Below, in pieces: positions 16,593-25,975 of a DNA stretch of 64,000 bases. The notes under the pieces are model-generated. The model was not told the DNA's origin, searched no databases, and saw nothing but the letters and a program-made list of their open reading frames with translations. Made by a program: the position numbers and the translations under genes. Numbering within the stretch: position 1 is the stretch's first letter; every line of letters begins with the position of its first letter. Source of the DNA: Alphaproteobacteria bacterium (GTDB taxonomy: Bacteria > Pseudomonadota > Alphaproteobacteria > Micropepsales > Micropepsaceae); contig JACCXK010000101.1 in assembly GCA_013697055.1 (NCBI GenBank), forward strand, positions 35,055 to 99,054, read 5' to 3'.

Positions 16593-19112
16593 TTACATCT
16601 TGTAGCTGAGGCGGCCATAGAGATAGCGGCCGTCAAACCCGAAGGGCGAATATTCCGGGAACTGGCCCACGCCATTGGTCGAGATGTTCTGACCGTTCAG
16701 GACATAGGACGGTTCGGTCGGATAGGTGTCGAACAGGTTCTGGACACCCAACGCGATCTGGAAGCCGTAGCCGACACTGGCGCGGCCTTCCAGGTCGAAC
16801 AGCGCCTTGCCCTTCAGGCGACAGTCGCCCAGCACATTGTTGCCGTTGAACGGCTGGGTGAGCGGGCCGTAATAATTCATGGTCGCGGTCAGGCCGGCCC
16901 ATTCATAATTCCAGTCGGCGGCCAGGTTGGCTTTCCACTTGGGCTGGCCATTGATCAGCGACTGGATACGGTAGGTCGGAAGCAGGGTCGGCGCCGGTTT
17001 CAGCGCCGACAGCTGCGGGGTCGAACGGATGGCGCGAATGCTGGTCTCGTTGTGGCTCGCCGCTCCGGTGAAGTTGAAGTCGCCCCAGTTGCCTTCCGGG
17101 ACCCATTTGTAGGTTGCCACGAACTCGCCGCCGTTGGTGAGCGTGTCTTCCGCGTTGGTAAAGAAGCGCGCGCCGCCGATCTGAGCCGAAGCCGGGAACA
17201 GCGCCAGCACGTTGGCCTGGCTGAGGGTATCGGAGAGGGCGATGCGGTTGCCCACGCTGATCGAGTAGAGGTCCAGCGTGGCGGAGAAATTCTCCAGGCG
17301 GAAGACGCCGCCGATGGAGTAGTTCACCGAGTTCTCCGGCTTCAGCGGCACCGCGCCAATGGTGGCGGCCACGGGGTTGGAGGCCCTGAGGATGGTGCTG
17401 TTGATCTGGTTGCCCGCCACGAAGATGGTGGAAGTGTAGGCGACATACTCCTGCTGCAGGGACGGGGCGCGGAAACCCGACGACACGGCGCCGCGCAGGG
17501 CGAACATTTCATTAAAGTCATAGCGCGCGGCGATCTTGCCGTTCACCGTGGTGCCGAAGTCCGAATAATTCTCGAACCGGCCCGCCACATCGATGTCCAG
17601 TCCCTCGATCGGATGCGTGTCCACGTCGATATAGGCGCTCTGCGAGTTGCGGCTGGCTCGCACGGCGTCCGTCGGCGAGAAGCCGGGGAAGCCTTGCGCG
17701 CCGGCGCCGCCGATATTGCCGGTCGGGGTGACATAGCCGCCGTTGGCGTAGGAGGAGGTATCGCCGGCATTGATGCGATAGTCCTCGAAGCGGGCTTCGC
17801 CACCGAACGCCAGGGTGGTTTCATTGTTGCCGAAAATGCTCAGCGGGCGGTTGATGTCCAGGTTCCATACACCCTGGCCGTAGCGGGGGCCGCCCGAATA
17901 GAAGCGGGTGGGGCTGGTCGGGCCGAGCGACGTGTTGATCGAGTCGATCGTGTTGAAGTGGAGGCTGTTATAACCATAGTTGAAGCTGGTATCCCAGTTC
18001 CAGGCGTCCAGCGTGCCGCGAGCGCCGACCGCCATGTTGGCGTCCTCGATCTGGCTGTTGATCTTGGGCAGGAAGCCGTTGGGATACACCGCCAGGAGGT
18101 TGGACGCCGGATTGGACAAGGTCTGCTGGCCGGGACGGCGCACATTCGCCGCCGAAGTGGCGTCGCGGTACTGGTAGCCGCCAAAGGCATAGAGGTGAAT
18201 GTTCTCGTTCAGGTCGTAGCCGGAGTTCAGATACAGCGTGTACTGCTCCATCTTGGGCTCGCCATACCAGTTGTTGAACCGGTTGATGGTCTGCTCGCGC
18301 GGATCGAACACGCCCGGTGCGATCAGGGCATATTGCTGGCGCGGGTCCGGGCCGGCGCGGGTGCTGTGCTGCTGGTCCTTGTATTCGGCGGTGATGGTGA
18401 CAAAGCCGTTGCCCAGGTCGATGCCTTTCCAGCCCGACAGCACGAAGGTGGCGCCGTCATCGAGGTGACGGGAATTGGGCAGGGCTGCACCGGTCGGCTG
18501 TGGCGCGCCGCCCAGATTGTAGGGCACGTCGGTGTTGTAAACGCCGCCGGTGAAGCTGACGCCGCCGCCTTCGCGTGCTTCCCTCAAGCGAAGGTTCACC
18601 ACACCGGCAATGGCGTCGGAGCCGTACTGGGCCGCCGCGCCATCGCGCAGCACTTCGACATTGCCCAGCGCCATCGCCGGGATGGTGTTGAGGTCGAACG
18701 CTGCCGAGCCATAGCCCAGCGAACCGTTCAGGTTCACCAGAGAGGAGGCATGGGCGCGCTTGGAATTGATCAGCACCAGGGTCTGGTCCGGCGACATGCC
18801 GCGCAGGGTGGCGGGACGCAAGGAATCGGTGCCGTCGGTCACGGCGGGATGGGTGAAGTTCAGCGACGGCAGCGTCTGGGACAGCGCCTGCGCCAGATCG
18901 GTGGTGCCGGTATGTTCGATCTGGGCGGCGGAGATCACATCGACGGGCACAACGGTGTCGAGCTGGGCGCGCGGGGCGGCGCGGCTGCCGGTGACGACGA
19001 CGGTTTCGATATTTTCATTTTCCGCAACCTGCTGCGCGAAAGCGCTGGAGGCGCAAACAATGGCGAATACGCTCGCGGTGGCGGCGAGCGCGGAGAAGCG
19101 TTTCACAATCAT
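16593..19112 (-). CDS. TonB-dependent outer-membrane receptor
   Basis: 839 aa with a signal peptide (...ASSAFAQQ). A plug domain follows: 'ENIETVVVTGSRA' near residue 33, 'LRGMSPDQTLVLINSKRAHA' near 106 and 'VEVLRDGAAAQYGSDAIAGV' near 153. The remainder is a beta-barrel ending in an aromatic-rich strand with a terminal 'YGRLSYKM'. It imports a large or scarce substrate (siderophore, vitamin or glycan) using TonB energy; the substrate cannot be told from sequence. It is monocistronic, with a terminator behind it and a 130-bp upstream region before the histidine kinase gene. Confidence 0.93.
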   Translation of the reverse strand: MIVKRFSALAATASVFAIVCASSAFAQQVAENENIETVVVTGSRAAPRAQLDTVVPVDVISAAQIEHTGTTDLAQALSQTLPSLNFTHPAVTDGTDSLRPATLRGMSPDQTLVLINSKRAHASSLVNLNGSLGYGSAAFDLNTIPAMALGNVEVLRDGAAAQYGSDAIAGVVNLRLREAREGGGVSFTGGVYNTDVPYNLGGAPQPTGAALPNSRHLDDGATFVLSGWKGIDLGNGFVTITAEYKDQQHSTRAGPDPRQQYALIAPGVFDPREQTINRFNNWYGEPKMEQYTLYLNSGYDLNENIHLYAFGGYQYRDATSAANVRRPGQQTLSNPASNLLAVYPNGFLPKINSQIEDANMAVGARGTLDAWNWDTSFNYGYNSLHFNTIDSINTSLGPTSPTRFYSGGPRYGQGVWNLDINRPLSIFGNNETTLAFGGEARFEDYRINAGDTSSYANGGYVTPTGNIGGAGAQGFPGFSPTDAVRASRNSQSAYIDVDTHPIEGLDIDVAGRFENYSDFGTTVNGKIAARYDFNEMFALRGAVSSGFRAPSLQQEYVAYTSTIFVAGNQINSTILRASNPVAATIGAVPLKPENSVNYSIGGVFRLENFSATLDLYSISVGNRIALSDTLSQANVLALFPASAQIGGARFFTNAEDTLTNGGEFVATYKWVPEGNWGDFNFTGAASHNETSIRAIRSTPQLSALKPAPTLLPTYRIQSLINGQPKWKANLAADWNYEWAGLTATMNYYGPLTQPFNGNNVLGDCRLKGKALFDLEGRASVGYGFQIALGVQNLFDTYPTEPSYVLNGQNISTNGVGQFPEYSPFGFDGRYLYGRLSYKM

Positions 19113-19245
19113 GGGGAATCCTCAGGTCACACAAGTGTCACTGAGGGCAATTAGCACCTGCGGTAAGCAGCGGTGGTGGTAAAAAAGCAGCATATTGCTG
19201 CTTAATCAGACATTTCAGAATGGAACTTTGCAACCGCAACAAATG

Positions 19246-21192
19246 TTACGCCGCCATTCTGTTCACTTGGGTGCGCGGAAGTTCCACCGTCACCGTGGTT
19301 CCGATCTCTTCCTGGCTTTCGATGCGCAAGACGCCGCCATGCTGCGCCACCAGCGCCTTGACCAGCGCCAGGCCCAGACCGGTGCCTTCGCGCGCCAGCA
19401 TGGGATCGTTGGAGGCCTGTTCAAACGCCTCGCCGATGCGCGACAGGATATTGGCGGGGATACCGATGCCGGTGTCGCGGACCTTGAGCACCATCCGGTC
19501 GCCCTGGACGGCGGCAGTGACTTCCACCGTGCCGCCCTTGCGCGTGAACTTCACCGCGTTGGACATCAGGTTGAGCAGGATCTGCTTGCAGGCGCGGGGA
19601 TCGGCGGTCAGCAGCATCGGGCCTTCGGCCATGGTCTTGACCAGGGTGACATCGCCGCCATCGGCGCGCCGCTTGGTCAGGCGCAGGCAATAGTCAACCG
19701 TCTCCTCCATATTGACCTCGTGCAGGTCGATGGAGAATTTCCCCGCCTCGATCTTGGCCAGGTCCAGTATGTCCGACACCAGGTTGAGCAGGTGATTGCC
19801 CGACTCGTTGATCAGCCCGGCGTATTCTTCATAACCCGTGTGCATCGGCCCGAAGATCTTGTGCTGCATCATGTCGGAAAAACCGATGATGGCGTTCAGC
19901 GGCGTGCGCAGTTCGTGGCTCATATTGGCGAGAAATTCTGACTTGACCCGGTTGGAGGTTTCGGCCGTTTCCTGCGCGACGCGGCTGTTCACCAGTTCCT
20001 TTTCCAGCTTGATGCGCTCGATCGAGGAGTCGCGGAACAGCTTGAGGGCGCCGGCGAACTGGCCGATCTCGTCATGGCGATGGCCGAACGGGATTTCGGT
20101 GCGCAAGCTGCCGCCGGCGATAGCCTCCATGCTGCGGGTGATGGCGCGCAAGGGGCGGATTACGCCCCACATCAGGTAGATGGCGGCGAAGCTGGCCAAT
20201 GCGATGGAGGCCAGCATCAGGGCGATGGCGATGGTGAAATTTTCCTGGGCGGCCTGGTACTGCGTCTCCGCATAGGCCTCGGTGAGATCGAGCGCGGTGC
20301 TGGACACCTCCATCAGCGAAGCGACGCCTCGGTTCGAGAGGCGCACCCATTCCTCGGTATAGACCGGAGAAGGCTTGCCCGACGCCAGCGCATCGACCAC
20401 TTCGCTTCGCCAGGCGATGTACTCGGTGAAATACAGCCAATGGGCGCGGGCCACCGCCGCCTTCATCTGCGGCGGAAATTCCGGCAGCCGGGCGTCATCG
20501 GCCACGATAGTCCAGGAGGCGGCGACCCGCCCCTGGAGCTCTGCGAACAGCTGCAGCGTCTTGGGGCTGGGCGTTCCGCCGGCCAGGATGGCGCTCATGA
20601 TGGCATGGCGATCGGTGCCGGCGTCGCCACGCGCCTGCCATGCGATGTCGTTGACCCGCAGCATTTCGTTGATCAAGGGTGCGGCGGACGAGATGCTGCG
20701 CGACAGCGAGTTGGACTTGCGGTTCATCTGCCCCAGCAAAGTGGCGACCAGGCTCAGGCGGTGCTCGATCAGCTGTGGGGAGCGTTGGTCCAGCGGCCGG
20801 GCGATGGCATCCAGGATCACGGGAAACAGTGCCTCATACTCCGCCTCCTGTTCCAAGATCTCGGCATAGCCGGAGGTGAGCTTGTTGGCGGCATGCAGCT
20901 TCAGATGGGTGAAGGTCGCCTTGGTGCGGGCGTGCAGCGCCACGATCTGGGCGATGGTCTCTCGGCGGGCGGGAATGGCCCTTTCCATGGCCAGGTCCAG
21001 GCTGCCGCCTTCCACCCGCAACGCCTGCTGTGCCGACAGCATGTCGCGCTTGACGGTGACGATGGAAAGAATGCGGTCCGCGTCGCGCTGGCGCTCAAAG
21101 GCCGCGTTGGCGAAAATCGCGAACACCGAAACCAGAACCACCACCAAAAGGCCGGTGATGACGGTCAAAATTCTCGACAAGGAATGATTCAA
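19246..21192 (-). CDS. Membrane-bound hybrid-less sensor histidine kinase
   Basis: About 648 aa if started at TTG 21192, which puts the first membrane helix ('ILTVITGLLVVVLVSVFAIF') at the N-terminus; the ORF itself extends to 21330. A large helical periplasmic sensor part is followed by a second helix ('FTIAIALMLASIALASFAAI'), a HAMP segment, a HisKA domain with the phospho-acceptor 'FLANMSHELRTPLNAIIGF', and a HATPase_c domain ('LLNLMSNAVKFT', 'DTGIGIP', 'GTGLGLALVK'). It lacks a receiver domain, and no response regulator gene is adjacent, so it is an orphan kinase. Signal unknown. Confidence 0.88.
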   Translation of the reverse strand: MNHSLSRILTVITGLLVVVLVSVFAIFANAAFERQRDADRILSIVTVKRDMLSAQQALRVEGGSLDLAMERAIPARRETIAQIVALHARTKATFTHLKLHAANKLTSGYAEILEQEAEYEALFPVILDAIARPLDQRSPQLIEHRLSLVATLLGQMNRKSNSLSRSISSAAPLINEMLRVNDIAWQARGDAGTDRHAIMSAILAGGTPSPKTLQLFAELQGRVAASWTIVADDARLPEFPPQMKAAVARAHWLYFTEYIAWRSEVVDALASGKPSPVYTEEWVRLSNRGVASLMEVSSTALDLTEAYAETQYQAAQENFTIAIALMLASIALASFAAIYLMWGVIRPLRAITRSMEAIAGGSLRTEIPFGHRHDEIGQFAGALKLFRDSSIERIKLEKELVNSRVAQETAETSNRVKSEFLANMSHELRTPLNAIIGFSDMMQHKIFGPMHTGYEEYAGLINESGNHLLNLVSDILDLAKIEAGKFSIDLHEVNMEETVDYCLRLTKRRADGGDVTLVKTMAEGPMLLTADPRACKQILLNLMSNAVKFTRKGGTVEVTAAVQGDRMVLKVRDTGIGIPANILSRIGEAFEQASNDPMLAREGTGLGLALVKALVAQHGGVLRIESQEEIGTTVTVELPRTQVNRMAA

Positions 21193-21417
21193 GTGACGCC
21201 CCGCAACGGACGCTGAGTTTAACGGAGCAAAGGTGAGGGGAGCCTTAAAGATTGCCGCATGGCAACATCGGTGGAGACCCCGAAAAACGGCGTTAGCAAA
21301 AGGTAAATCCTCACCGCGGGCGCGACGCAAGCATGTCCGGCGGAGCCTGAAACCTCAGGCCGCATTGCTTGCGGTGGCCGCATCGGCGTAGACCGGTATT
21401 TTCACGAAAGACGCATA

Positions 21418-22575
21418 TTGGCCCGCGATTCCCATCCCGATCTGGTTCACTTCGCGCTGGCGGTGGGTGGCTTTGCCATCGGCACCACCGAATTCGCCAC
21501 CATGAGCCTCTTGCCGTATTTTGCGCGCGATCTGGGCATAGCTGCGCCGGTGGCCGGCCATGTCATCAGCGCCTATGCTCTTGGTGTGGTGCTGGGCGCG
21601 CCGCTGATCGCGGTACTGGCGGCCAAACTGCCCCGCCGCACCTTGCTGATCGGGCTGATGCTGCTGTTCGCCCTGGGCAATGGCCTGACGGGGCTGGTGC
21701 CGTCCTATCACGCCATGCTGTTGCTGCGCTTCATCAGCGGCTTGCCGCATGGCGCCTATTTCGGGGTGGCCATGCTGGTGGCGGCGTCCCTGGTGCCGCA
21801 GGAGCGGCGCGCCCAAGCTTCGGCGCGGGTGCTGATGGGCCTGACGGTGGCCACCATCATCGGCGTTCCATGCGCCAACTGGCTGGGGCAAGCGATCGGC
21901 TGGCGCTGGTGCTTCGGCATCGTGGCGGTCCTAGCGCTGTTGACGGCCACTCTGGTGGCGCTGTTCGCGCCGCGCCAGCCGCCGAAGCCGGACGCCAGCG
22001 CGATGACCGAGCTGGCGGCGCTGGGCAATCGCGATGTGTGGCTGACTCTCGCCATCGGCGCCATCGGTTTCGGCGGCTTCTTCGCCATCTATACCTATCT
22101 GGCCGACACGCTTTTGACGGTCACGCACATGTCCGAGAGCTTGACGCCGCTGGTCTTTGCCATTTTCGGCGCCGGCATGATGACAGGGCTGGTGGTGGTG
22201 CCGCGCTTTGCCCATGGCCGGGTGATGCGGGTCGCAGGGCTGTGCCTGTTGTGGTTCGCCGCCACCATGGCGCTGTATTCTTTCGCGACCGGTAATGCCT
22301 GGACCATCACCCTCAGCGTATTCTTGATCGGCCTGGGCGGGGCGCTGGGTCCGATCTTGCAGACGCGGCTGATGGACGTGGCGGGCAAGGCGCAGACCCT
22401 GGCGGCGGCGCTCAATCATTCCGCCTTCAACTTCGCCAATGCACTGGGGCCGCTTGTGGGCGGCATCGCCATCGCGCATGGGTTGGGCCTATCGTCTACC
22501 GGCCTGGTCGGGAGTTCGCTGGCGCTGGCGGGTCTGGCGATCTGGGCGGTGGCGCTAAAGATAGGGCATCAATAG
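21418..22575 (+). CDS. MFS transporter (AraJ/PbuE-like DHA1 family)
   Basis: 385 aa, TTG start. Twelve hydrophobic segments; 'AIGTTEFATMSLLPYFARDL' in helix 1 and 'RFISGLPHGAYFGVAMLVA' in helix 4 are typical of the arabinose-efflux/purine-efflux DHA1 group. It is likely an inner-membrane exporter of a small polar metabolite or drug. The 3' end overlaps the convergent cardiolipin synthase gene by 21 bp. An alternative start a few codons later is possible because the ribosome site is weak. Confidence 0.88.
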   Translation: MARDSHPDLVHFALAVGGFAIGTTEFATMSLLPYFARDLGIAAPVAGHVISAYALGVVLGAPLIAVLAAKLPRRTLLIGLMLLFALGNGLTGLVPSYHAMLLLRFISGLPHGAYFGVAMLVAASLVPQERRAQASARVLMGLTVATIIGVPCANWLGQAIGWRWCFGIVAVLALLTATLVALFAPRQPPKPDASAMTELAALGNRDVWLTLAIGAIGFGGFFAIYTYLADTLLTVTHMSESLTPLVFAIFGAGMMTGLVVVPRFAHGRVMRVAGLCLLWFAATMALYSFATGNAWTITLSVFLIGLGGALGPILQTRLMDVAGKAQTLAAALNHSAFNFANALGPLVGGIAIAHGLGLSSTGLVGSSLALAGLAIWAVALKIGHQ

Positions 22576-23985
22576 CCTTGCCGCGGCATTGCGCAGCCGC
22601 AGCCATACACGCTCGGCCACCAGCATATCCGGATCCAGGACCATGCCACGGGCGGTGCGGGTGTCGATCAGCGCGTCCAGCCGCGCCGTGAAATCCTTGT
22701 CGATGATCTCCAGGTCGAACTCGAAATTCAGACGGAAGCTGCGCGCATCCCAGTTGGAACTGCCGATCAGCGACCATTCCCCGTCCACCGTGCACAATTT
22801 GGTGTGATCGAAAGGCGGCGGATGGGTGATGATGGTGGCGCGGACATGGCGGAAGAAACGCAGATGCCCGCGCATCGCCCATTGCATCACCCGCTGGTTG
22901 CTGTTGGCGGGAAGCACGATTTCCACCGTTACGCCGCGCAGGCCCGCCTGCTGAATGGCGAATTGCAGGCTGGAATCCGGCAAAAAATACGGCGTGACGA
23001 TGCGCACCCGCTTTTGCGCCAAGGTCAGCGCAGCGCCCAGCAGCGCTTCCAGGCGATAGATGTCGGCGTCCGGGCCCGAGCGCAGCCCGCGCGAGAAGGC
23101 GCTGCCTTGCGCAGAAAGATCAGGCCACCAGCAGTCCTCATCCAGAGTCTCGTCGGTGGTGAAGTGCCAGTCGCGGGCAAAGCCGTCCATCACGATCTTG
23201 ACCGCGGGGCCGGTAACGCGGAAATGCACGTCCTGGATGCGGCGCTCGCCCGACAGACGGGCGGAATTTTCCGCCCCGATATTGATGCCGCCGACAAAGC
23301 CCATGCGGCCATCGACAATCAACAGCTTGCGGTGATTGCGCATGTTGAGGAAGGGCATGCGCCACGGCAACCAAGTGTGCAGGAAGCGCGCCGCGACCAC
23401 CCCGCCGCGCTTCATGCGGTAATAGATGGTGGGGAAGAGGTAACCGGCGCCCACGCTGTCCAGCAGCACCCGCACCATCACGCCGCGTTGCGCCGCGGCG
23501 ACCAGCGCTTCGGCGAATTCCTGCCCGGCTGCGTCGTTGCGGAAGATATAGGAGCTCATGGCGATGCAGGTCTTCGCCTCACGGATCGCCGCCAGCATCG
23601 GGGGATAAGCCGCGTCGCCACCCTCCAATATGTCCAGCGCATTGCCCTTGGTCAGCGCGCATTGGGTGATGATTTCGCTGACATCGGAAAGCTGCGCGAT
23701 ATGAGGTGCCGCGTCCGGCCGCACCGCGGTCCCGGACAGAGCCTGCTCGTGGTCCAGCCGCAGCTTCAAGGCGCGCCGCGTCACCCGGTTGATGCCCAGC
23801 AGATAATAGAGAATCGATCCCAGGATGGGCGCCAGCCACACCAGCCCGACCCAGCCCAGCGCGCTCCGTACGTCGCTTTTCTTCAGCAGCACGTCGATGG
23901 TGACGATCACCGACAGCAGCAGATAGAGCCCCGCCGCCAGCGCCTGCGCCTGGGGGGACGACCAAAGGGCGGAAAAGGCGAACAT
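22555..23985 (-). CDS. cls: Cardiolipin synthase (phospholipase D family)
   Basis: About 476 aa. ATG 23985 gives two N-terminal membrane helices ('LAAGLYLLLSVIVTIDVLL', 'ALGWVGLVWLAPILGSILYY'), the usual cardiolipin-synthase start; the ORF extends farther upstream without support. Two HKD catalytic motifs are intact: 'NHRKLLIVDGRMGFVGGINIG' and 'DHTKLCTVDGEWSLIGSSNWD'. The enzyme condenses phosphatidylglycerol to cardiolipin at the inner membrane. It is divergent from an endonuclease/exonuclease/phosphatase-family gene, a pairing often seen with PLD-type synthases. Confidence 0.92.
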   Translation of the reverse strand: MFAFSALWSSPQAQALAAGLYLLLSVIVTIDVLLKKSDVRSALGWVGLVWLAPILGSILYYLLGINRVTRRALKLRLDHEQALSGTAVRPDAAPHIAQLSDVSEIITQCALTKGNALDILEGGDAAYPPMLAAIREAKTCIAMSSYIFRNDAAGQEFAEALVAAAQRGVMVRVLLDSVGAGYLFPTIYYRMKRGGVVAARFLHTWLPWRMPFLNMRNHRKLLIVDGRMGFVGGINIGAENSARLSGERRIQDVHFRVTGPAVKIVMDGFARDWHFTTDETLDEDCWWPDLSAQGSAFSRGLRSGPDADIYRLEALLGAALTLAQKRVRIVTPYFLPDSSLQFAIQQAGLRGVTVEIVLPANSNQRVMQWAMRGHLRFFRHVRATIITHPPPFDHTKLCTVDGEWSLIGSSNWDARSFRLNFEFDLEIIDKDFTARLDALIDTRTARGMVLDPDMLVAERVWLRLRNAAARLLMPYL

Positions 23986-24070
23986 GGACCCCGGACCGGT
24001 TTTTCTTATGCTGGCAAGACTATAGACGATTTGATGTGAAACCAGTTCCCGATTTGCCGGTTTAAACAGT

Positions 24071-24766
24071 ATGGCGCCCAATTTTCCCAATCAATCCGGT
24101 GCCGGCCGGCTGCGTGTGCTGAGCTGGAATCTGCTGCGCCGCGTCGGCGCCGGCGTCGAAGATGTCGCCAAGCTGGTCAAGACCCATCATCCCGATCTTT
24201 TGCTGCTGCAGGAATGCACCGAGGAGATCATGTGCCTGCCGACCCTGGTGGGCGGGCATTTCTTCCGCCATCCCATGCAGTCGCGCATCTACGGCCTGGC
24301 AGCCTGGAGCCCGCATCCCTTTCCGCAGTCCACCGCCATCCGCTTGCCTTATTCGATCCTGCCGGGCCGGGTGCCGCCGCGCCTGGCGCAGATCATTGCC
24401 TTCCACGGCATCACCATCGCCAATGTGCATCTCAGCCATGGCCAGTTTCTCAACCGCTTCCAGCTGCGCCACATCATGGAGCAGATGGACGGCCCCGCCG
24501 CCATCATCGGCGACTTCAATGCCGTGGGTCCGGTGGGCTTCCAGGGCTTCTCGGATATCGGTCCGCGCCGGCGCACCCATCGCGCCGGCAACATCCTCGC
24601 GCTGAGGCTGGACCGCTGCATCGCGCGGGGGCTGGTGTGTTCGGCCTCGGAAGTGCTGGAGAAGGGTCGCAGCGATCATCACCCCATGGTGCTGGACATG
24701 CGGGTGGATATGGACTTCGTGACTCCGCCGATGGAAGAACTGGGGCTGGTCGGCGTCACGATTTAA
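24071..24766 (+). CDS. Endonuclease/exonuclease/phosphatase-family protein
   Basis: 231 aa. 'LRVLSWNLLRR' near residue 15, 'PDLLLLQEC' near 42, 'NVHLSH' near 119, 'IIGDFNAVG' near 142 and 'RSDHHPMVLDM' near 207 supply the metal-binding Asn/Glu, catalytic Asp/Asn and terminal Asp-His of the EEP fold. Members hydrolyse phosphodiesters in DNA, phosphoinositides or phospholipids. Divergence from cardiolipin synthase (85-bp shared promoter region) hints at a phospholipid-related role, which is inference. The tail overlaps the convergent glycerate kinase gene by 4 bp. Confidence 0.88.
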   Translation: MAPNFPNQSGAGRLRVLSWNLLRRVGAGVEDVAKLVKTHHPDLLLLQECTEEIMCLPTLVGGHFFRHPMQSRIYGLAAWSPHPFPQSTAIRLPYSILPGRVPPRLAQIIAFHGITIANVHLSHGQFLNRFQLRHIMEQMDGPAAIIGDFNAVGPVGFQGFSDIGPRRRTHRAGNILALRLDRCIARGLVCSASEVLEKGRSDHHPMVLDMRVDMDFVTPPMEELGLVGVTI

Positions 24767-25860
24767 AGTGACAATTCCGCCGCTGTCTTTTCCAAATTGG
24801 CTGCCGTGTTCGCCAGCATCTCGGCCAGCGGGCGTTCGCGCCTGTTGATCGAGTAAGCGGCTTTCAGGCCGATCGCCTTGACCTGTTCCGGCGAGGCTGA
24901 CAGCTTGCCGCAAAAAGCGATCACGGGTTTTCCACCGCTGCGGCCGCACAGTCCCTGGATCAATTTGCCTTGCGCGCTCTGGCCGTCGAGATGGCCTTCG
25001 CCGGTGATGATCAGATCGGCTCTGGCCGCCGCGGCCTCGAAGCCCGTCATGTCCAGCACCACCTCGATGCCGCGCCGCAGCTGCGCGCCCAAAAAAGCCA
25101 CCGCGCCATAGCCCAGGCCACCGGCGGCGCCGGCGCCGGGAATGTCGGCCACGTCGCGTCCGGTTTGCGCCTTCGCCACTTCGGCGACATGCTTCAAGCC
25201 TTCATCCAATTTCGCCAGCACGTCATCGCTGCCGCCTTTCTGGCGGCCATAGATCCAGGCCGCGCCCTCGCGCCCGAACAGGGGATTGGTAACGTCGCAC
25301 AGCACGTCCATGGTTTCGAACGGCGGCTCGGCCGAGACCAGCCGCACAATATCCTTCATGTGACCGCCGTCCGGCGTCACCGGCTGATTGTTGGCATCCA
25401 GGAAGCTCCAGCCCAGTGCCGCCGCGGCGCCGATGCCGGCATCATTGGTGGCGCTGCCGCCGATGGCGAGCAGGGCGCGTTTGGCCCCCCGCGCGCGCGC
25501 ATCGGCCAGCAATTGCCCGGTGCCGGTGGTCGAAGTCACCAAAGGATCGCGTTCGTCCTGGGTCAGCAATTGCAGCCCCGACGCCCGCGCCATTTCCACC
25601 ACCGCCGTGGCGCCGTCGGCCGACAGGCCATAGCGCGCCATTACCGGCCGCCCCAGGGGATCGCAGGCCTTGATCTCGATCCATTCCAGCTTCAGCGCCT
25701 GGCCCAGCACGTCCAGCAGGCCTTCGCCGCCGTCGGACAGGGGCATCTCGGTAATGACCGCGCTCGCGTGGCTTTTGCGTAATCCGGTCGCGATGGCCCG
25801 GCACACCGCATCGGCGGGCAGGGCGTCCTTGAAGGAGTCGCAGGCGACCAGAATGTTCAT
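24763..25860 (-). CDS. Glycerate 2-kinase (GarK/GlxK family)
   Basis: About 365 aa from ATG 25860, where the family's exact N-terminus occurs ('MNILVACDSFKDALPADAV'); the track start at 26247 is an artefact. Conserved segments are 'SDGGEGLLDVL', 'IGGSATNDAGIGAAAALGW', 'PGAGAAGGLGYG' and 'ITGEGHLDGQSAQGK'. It phosphorylates D-glycerate with ATP to 2-phosphoglycerate, feeding glyoxylate or sugar-acid degradation products into glycolysis. No other glycerate-pathway genes are adjacent. The intergenic region to the divergent FGE-like gene contains a perfect 22-bp palindrome. Confidence 0.93.
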   Translation of the reverse strand: MNILVACDSFKDALPADAVCRAIATGLRKSHASAVITEMPLSDGGEGLLDVLGQALKLEWIEIKACDPLGRPVMARYGLSADGATAVVEMARASGLQLLTQDERDPLVTSTTGTGQLLADARARGAKRALLAIGGSATNDAGIGAAAALGWSFLDANNQPVTPDGGHMKDIVRLVSAEPPFETMDVLCDVTNPLFGREGAAWIYGRQKGGSDDVLAKLDEGLKHVAEVAKAQTGRDVADIPGAGAAGGLGYGAVAFLGAQLRRGIEVVLDMTGFEAAAARADLIITGEGHLDGQSAQGKLIQGLCGRSGGKPVIAFCGKLSASPEQVKAIGLKAAYSINRRERPLAEMLANTAANLEKTAAELSL

Positions 25861-25928
25861 GCCAATAAGCGCAATCCGAAAACCCGAGGGGATTGTCGGG
25901 CAAATTGCGCGACAATCCAAGACTCCAG

Positions 25929-25950
25929 GCGCGATCCAATTGGATCGCGC
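25929..25950. promoter_or_regulatory. Perfect 22-bp palindrome between divergent genes
   Basis: Half-site gcgcgatccaa mirrored exactly around the centre (ccaattgg core). It lies in the 115-bp gap between the glycerate kinase gene and the FGE-like gene, placed as a dimeric repressor operator would be. No poly-T follows either arm, so a terminator is unlikely. Confidence 0.55.
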
Positions 25951-25975
25951 TTGGGAACCATGATTTGATGGCGCC

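Noticed and set aside
17052-19154. 700-aa plus-strand ORF antisense to the TonB receptor
   Set aside because: High-GC shadow frame, Arg/Gly/Ala-rich with no domain; the minus-strand receptor is complete and conserved.
22804-24039. 411-aa plus-strand ORF opposite cardiolipin synthase
   Set aside because: Compositional shadow; both HKD motifs are on the minus strand.
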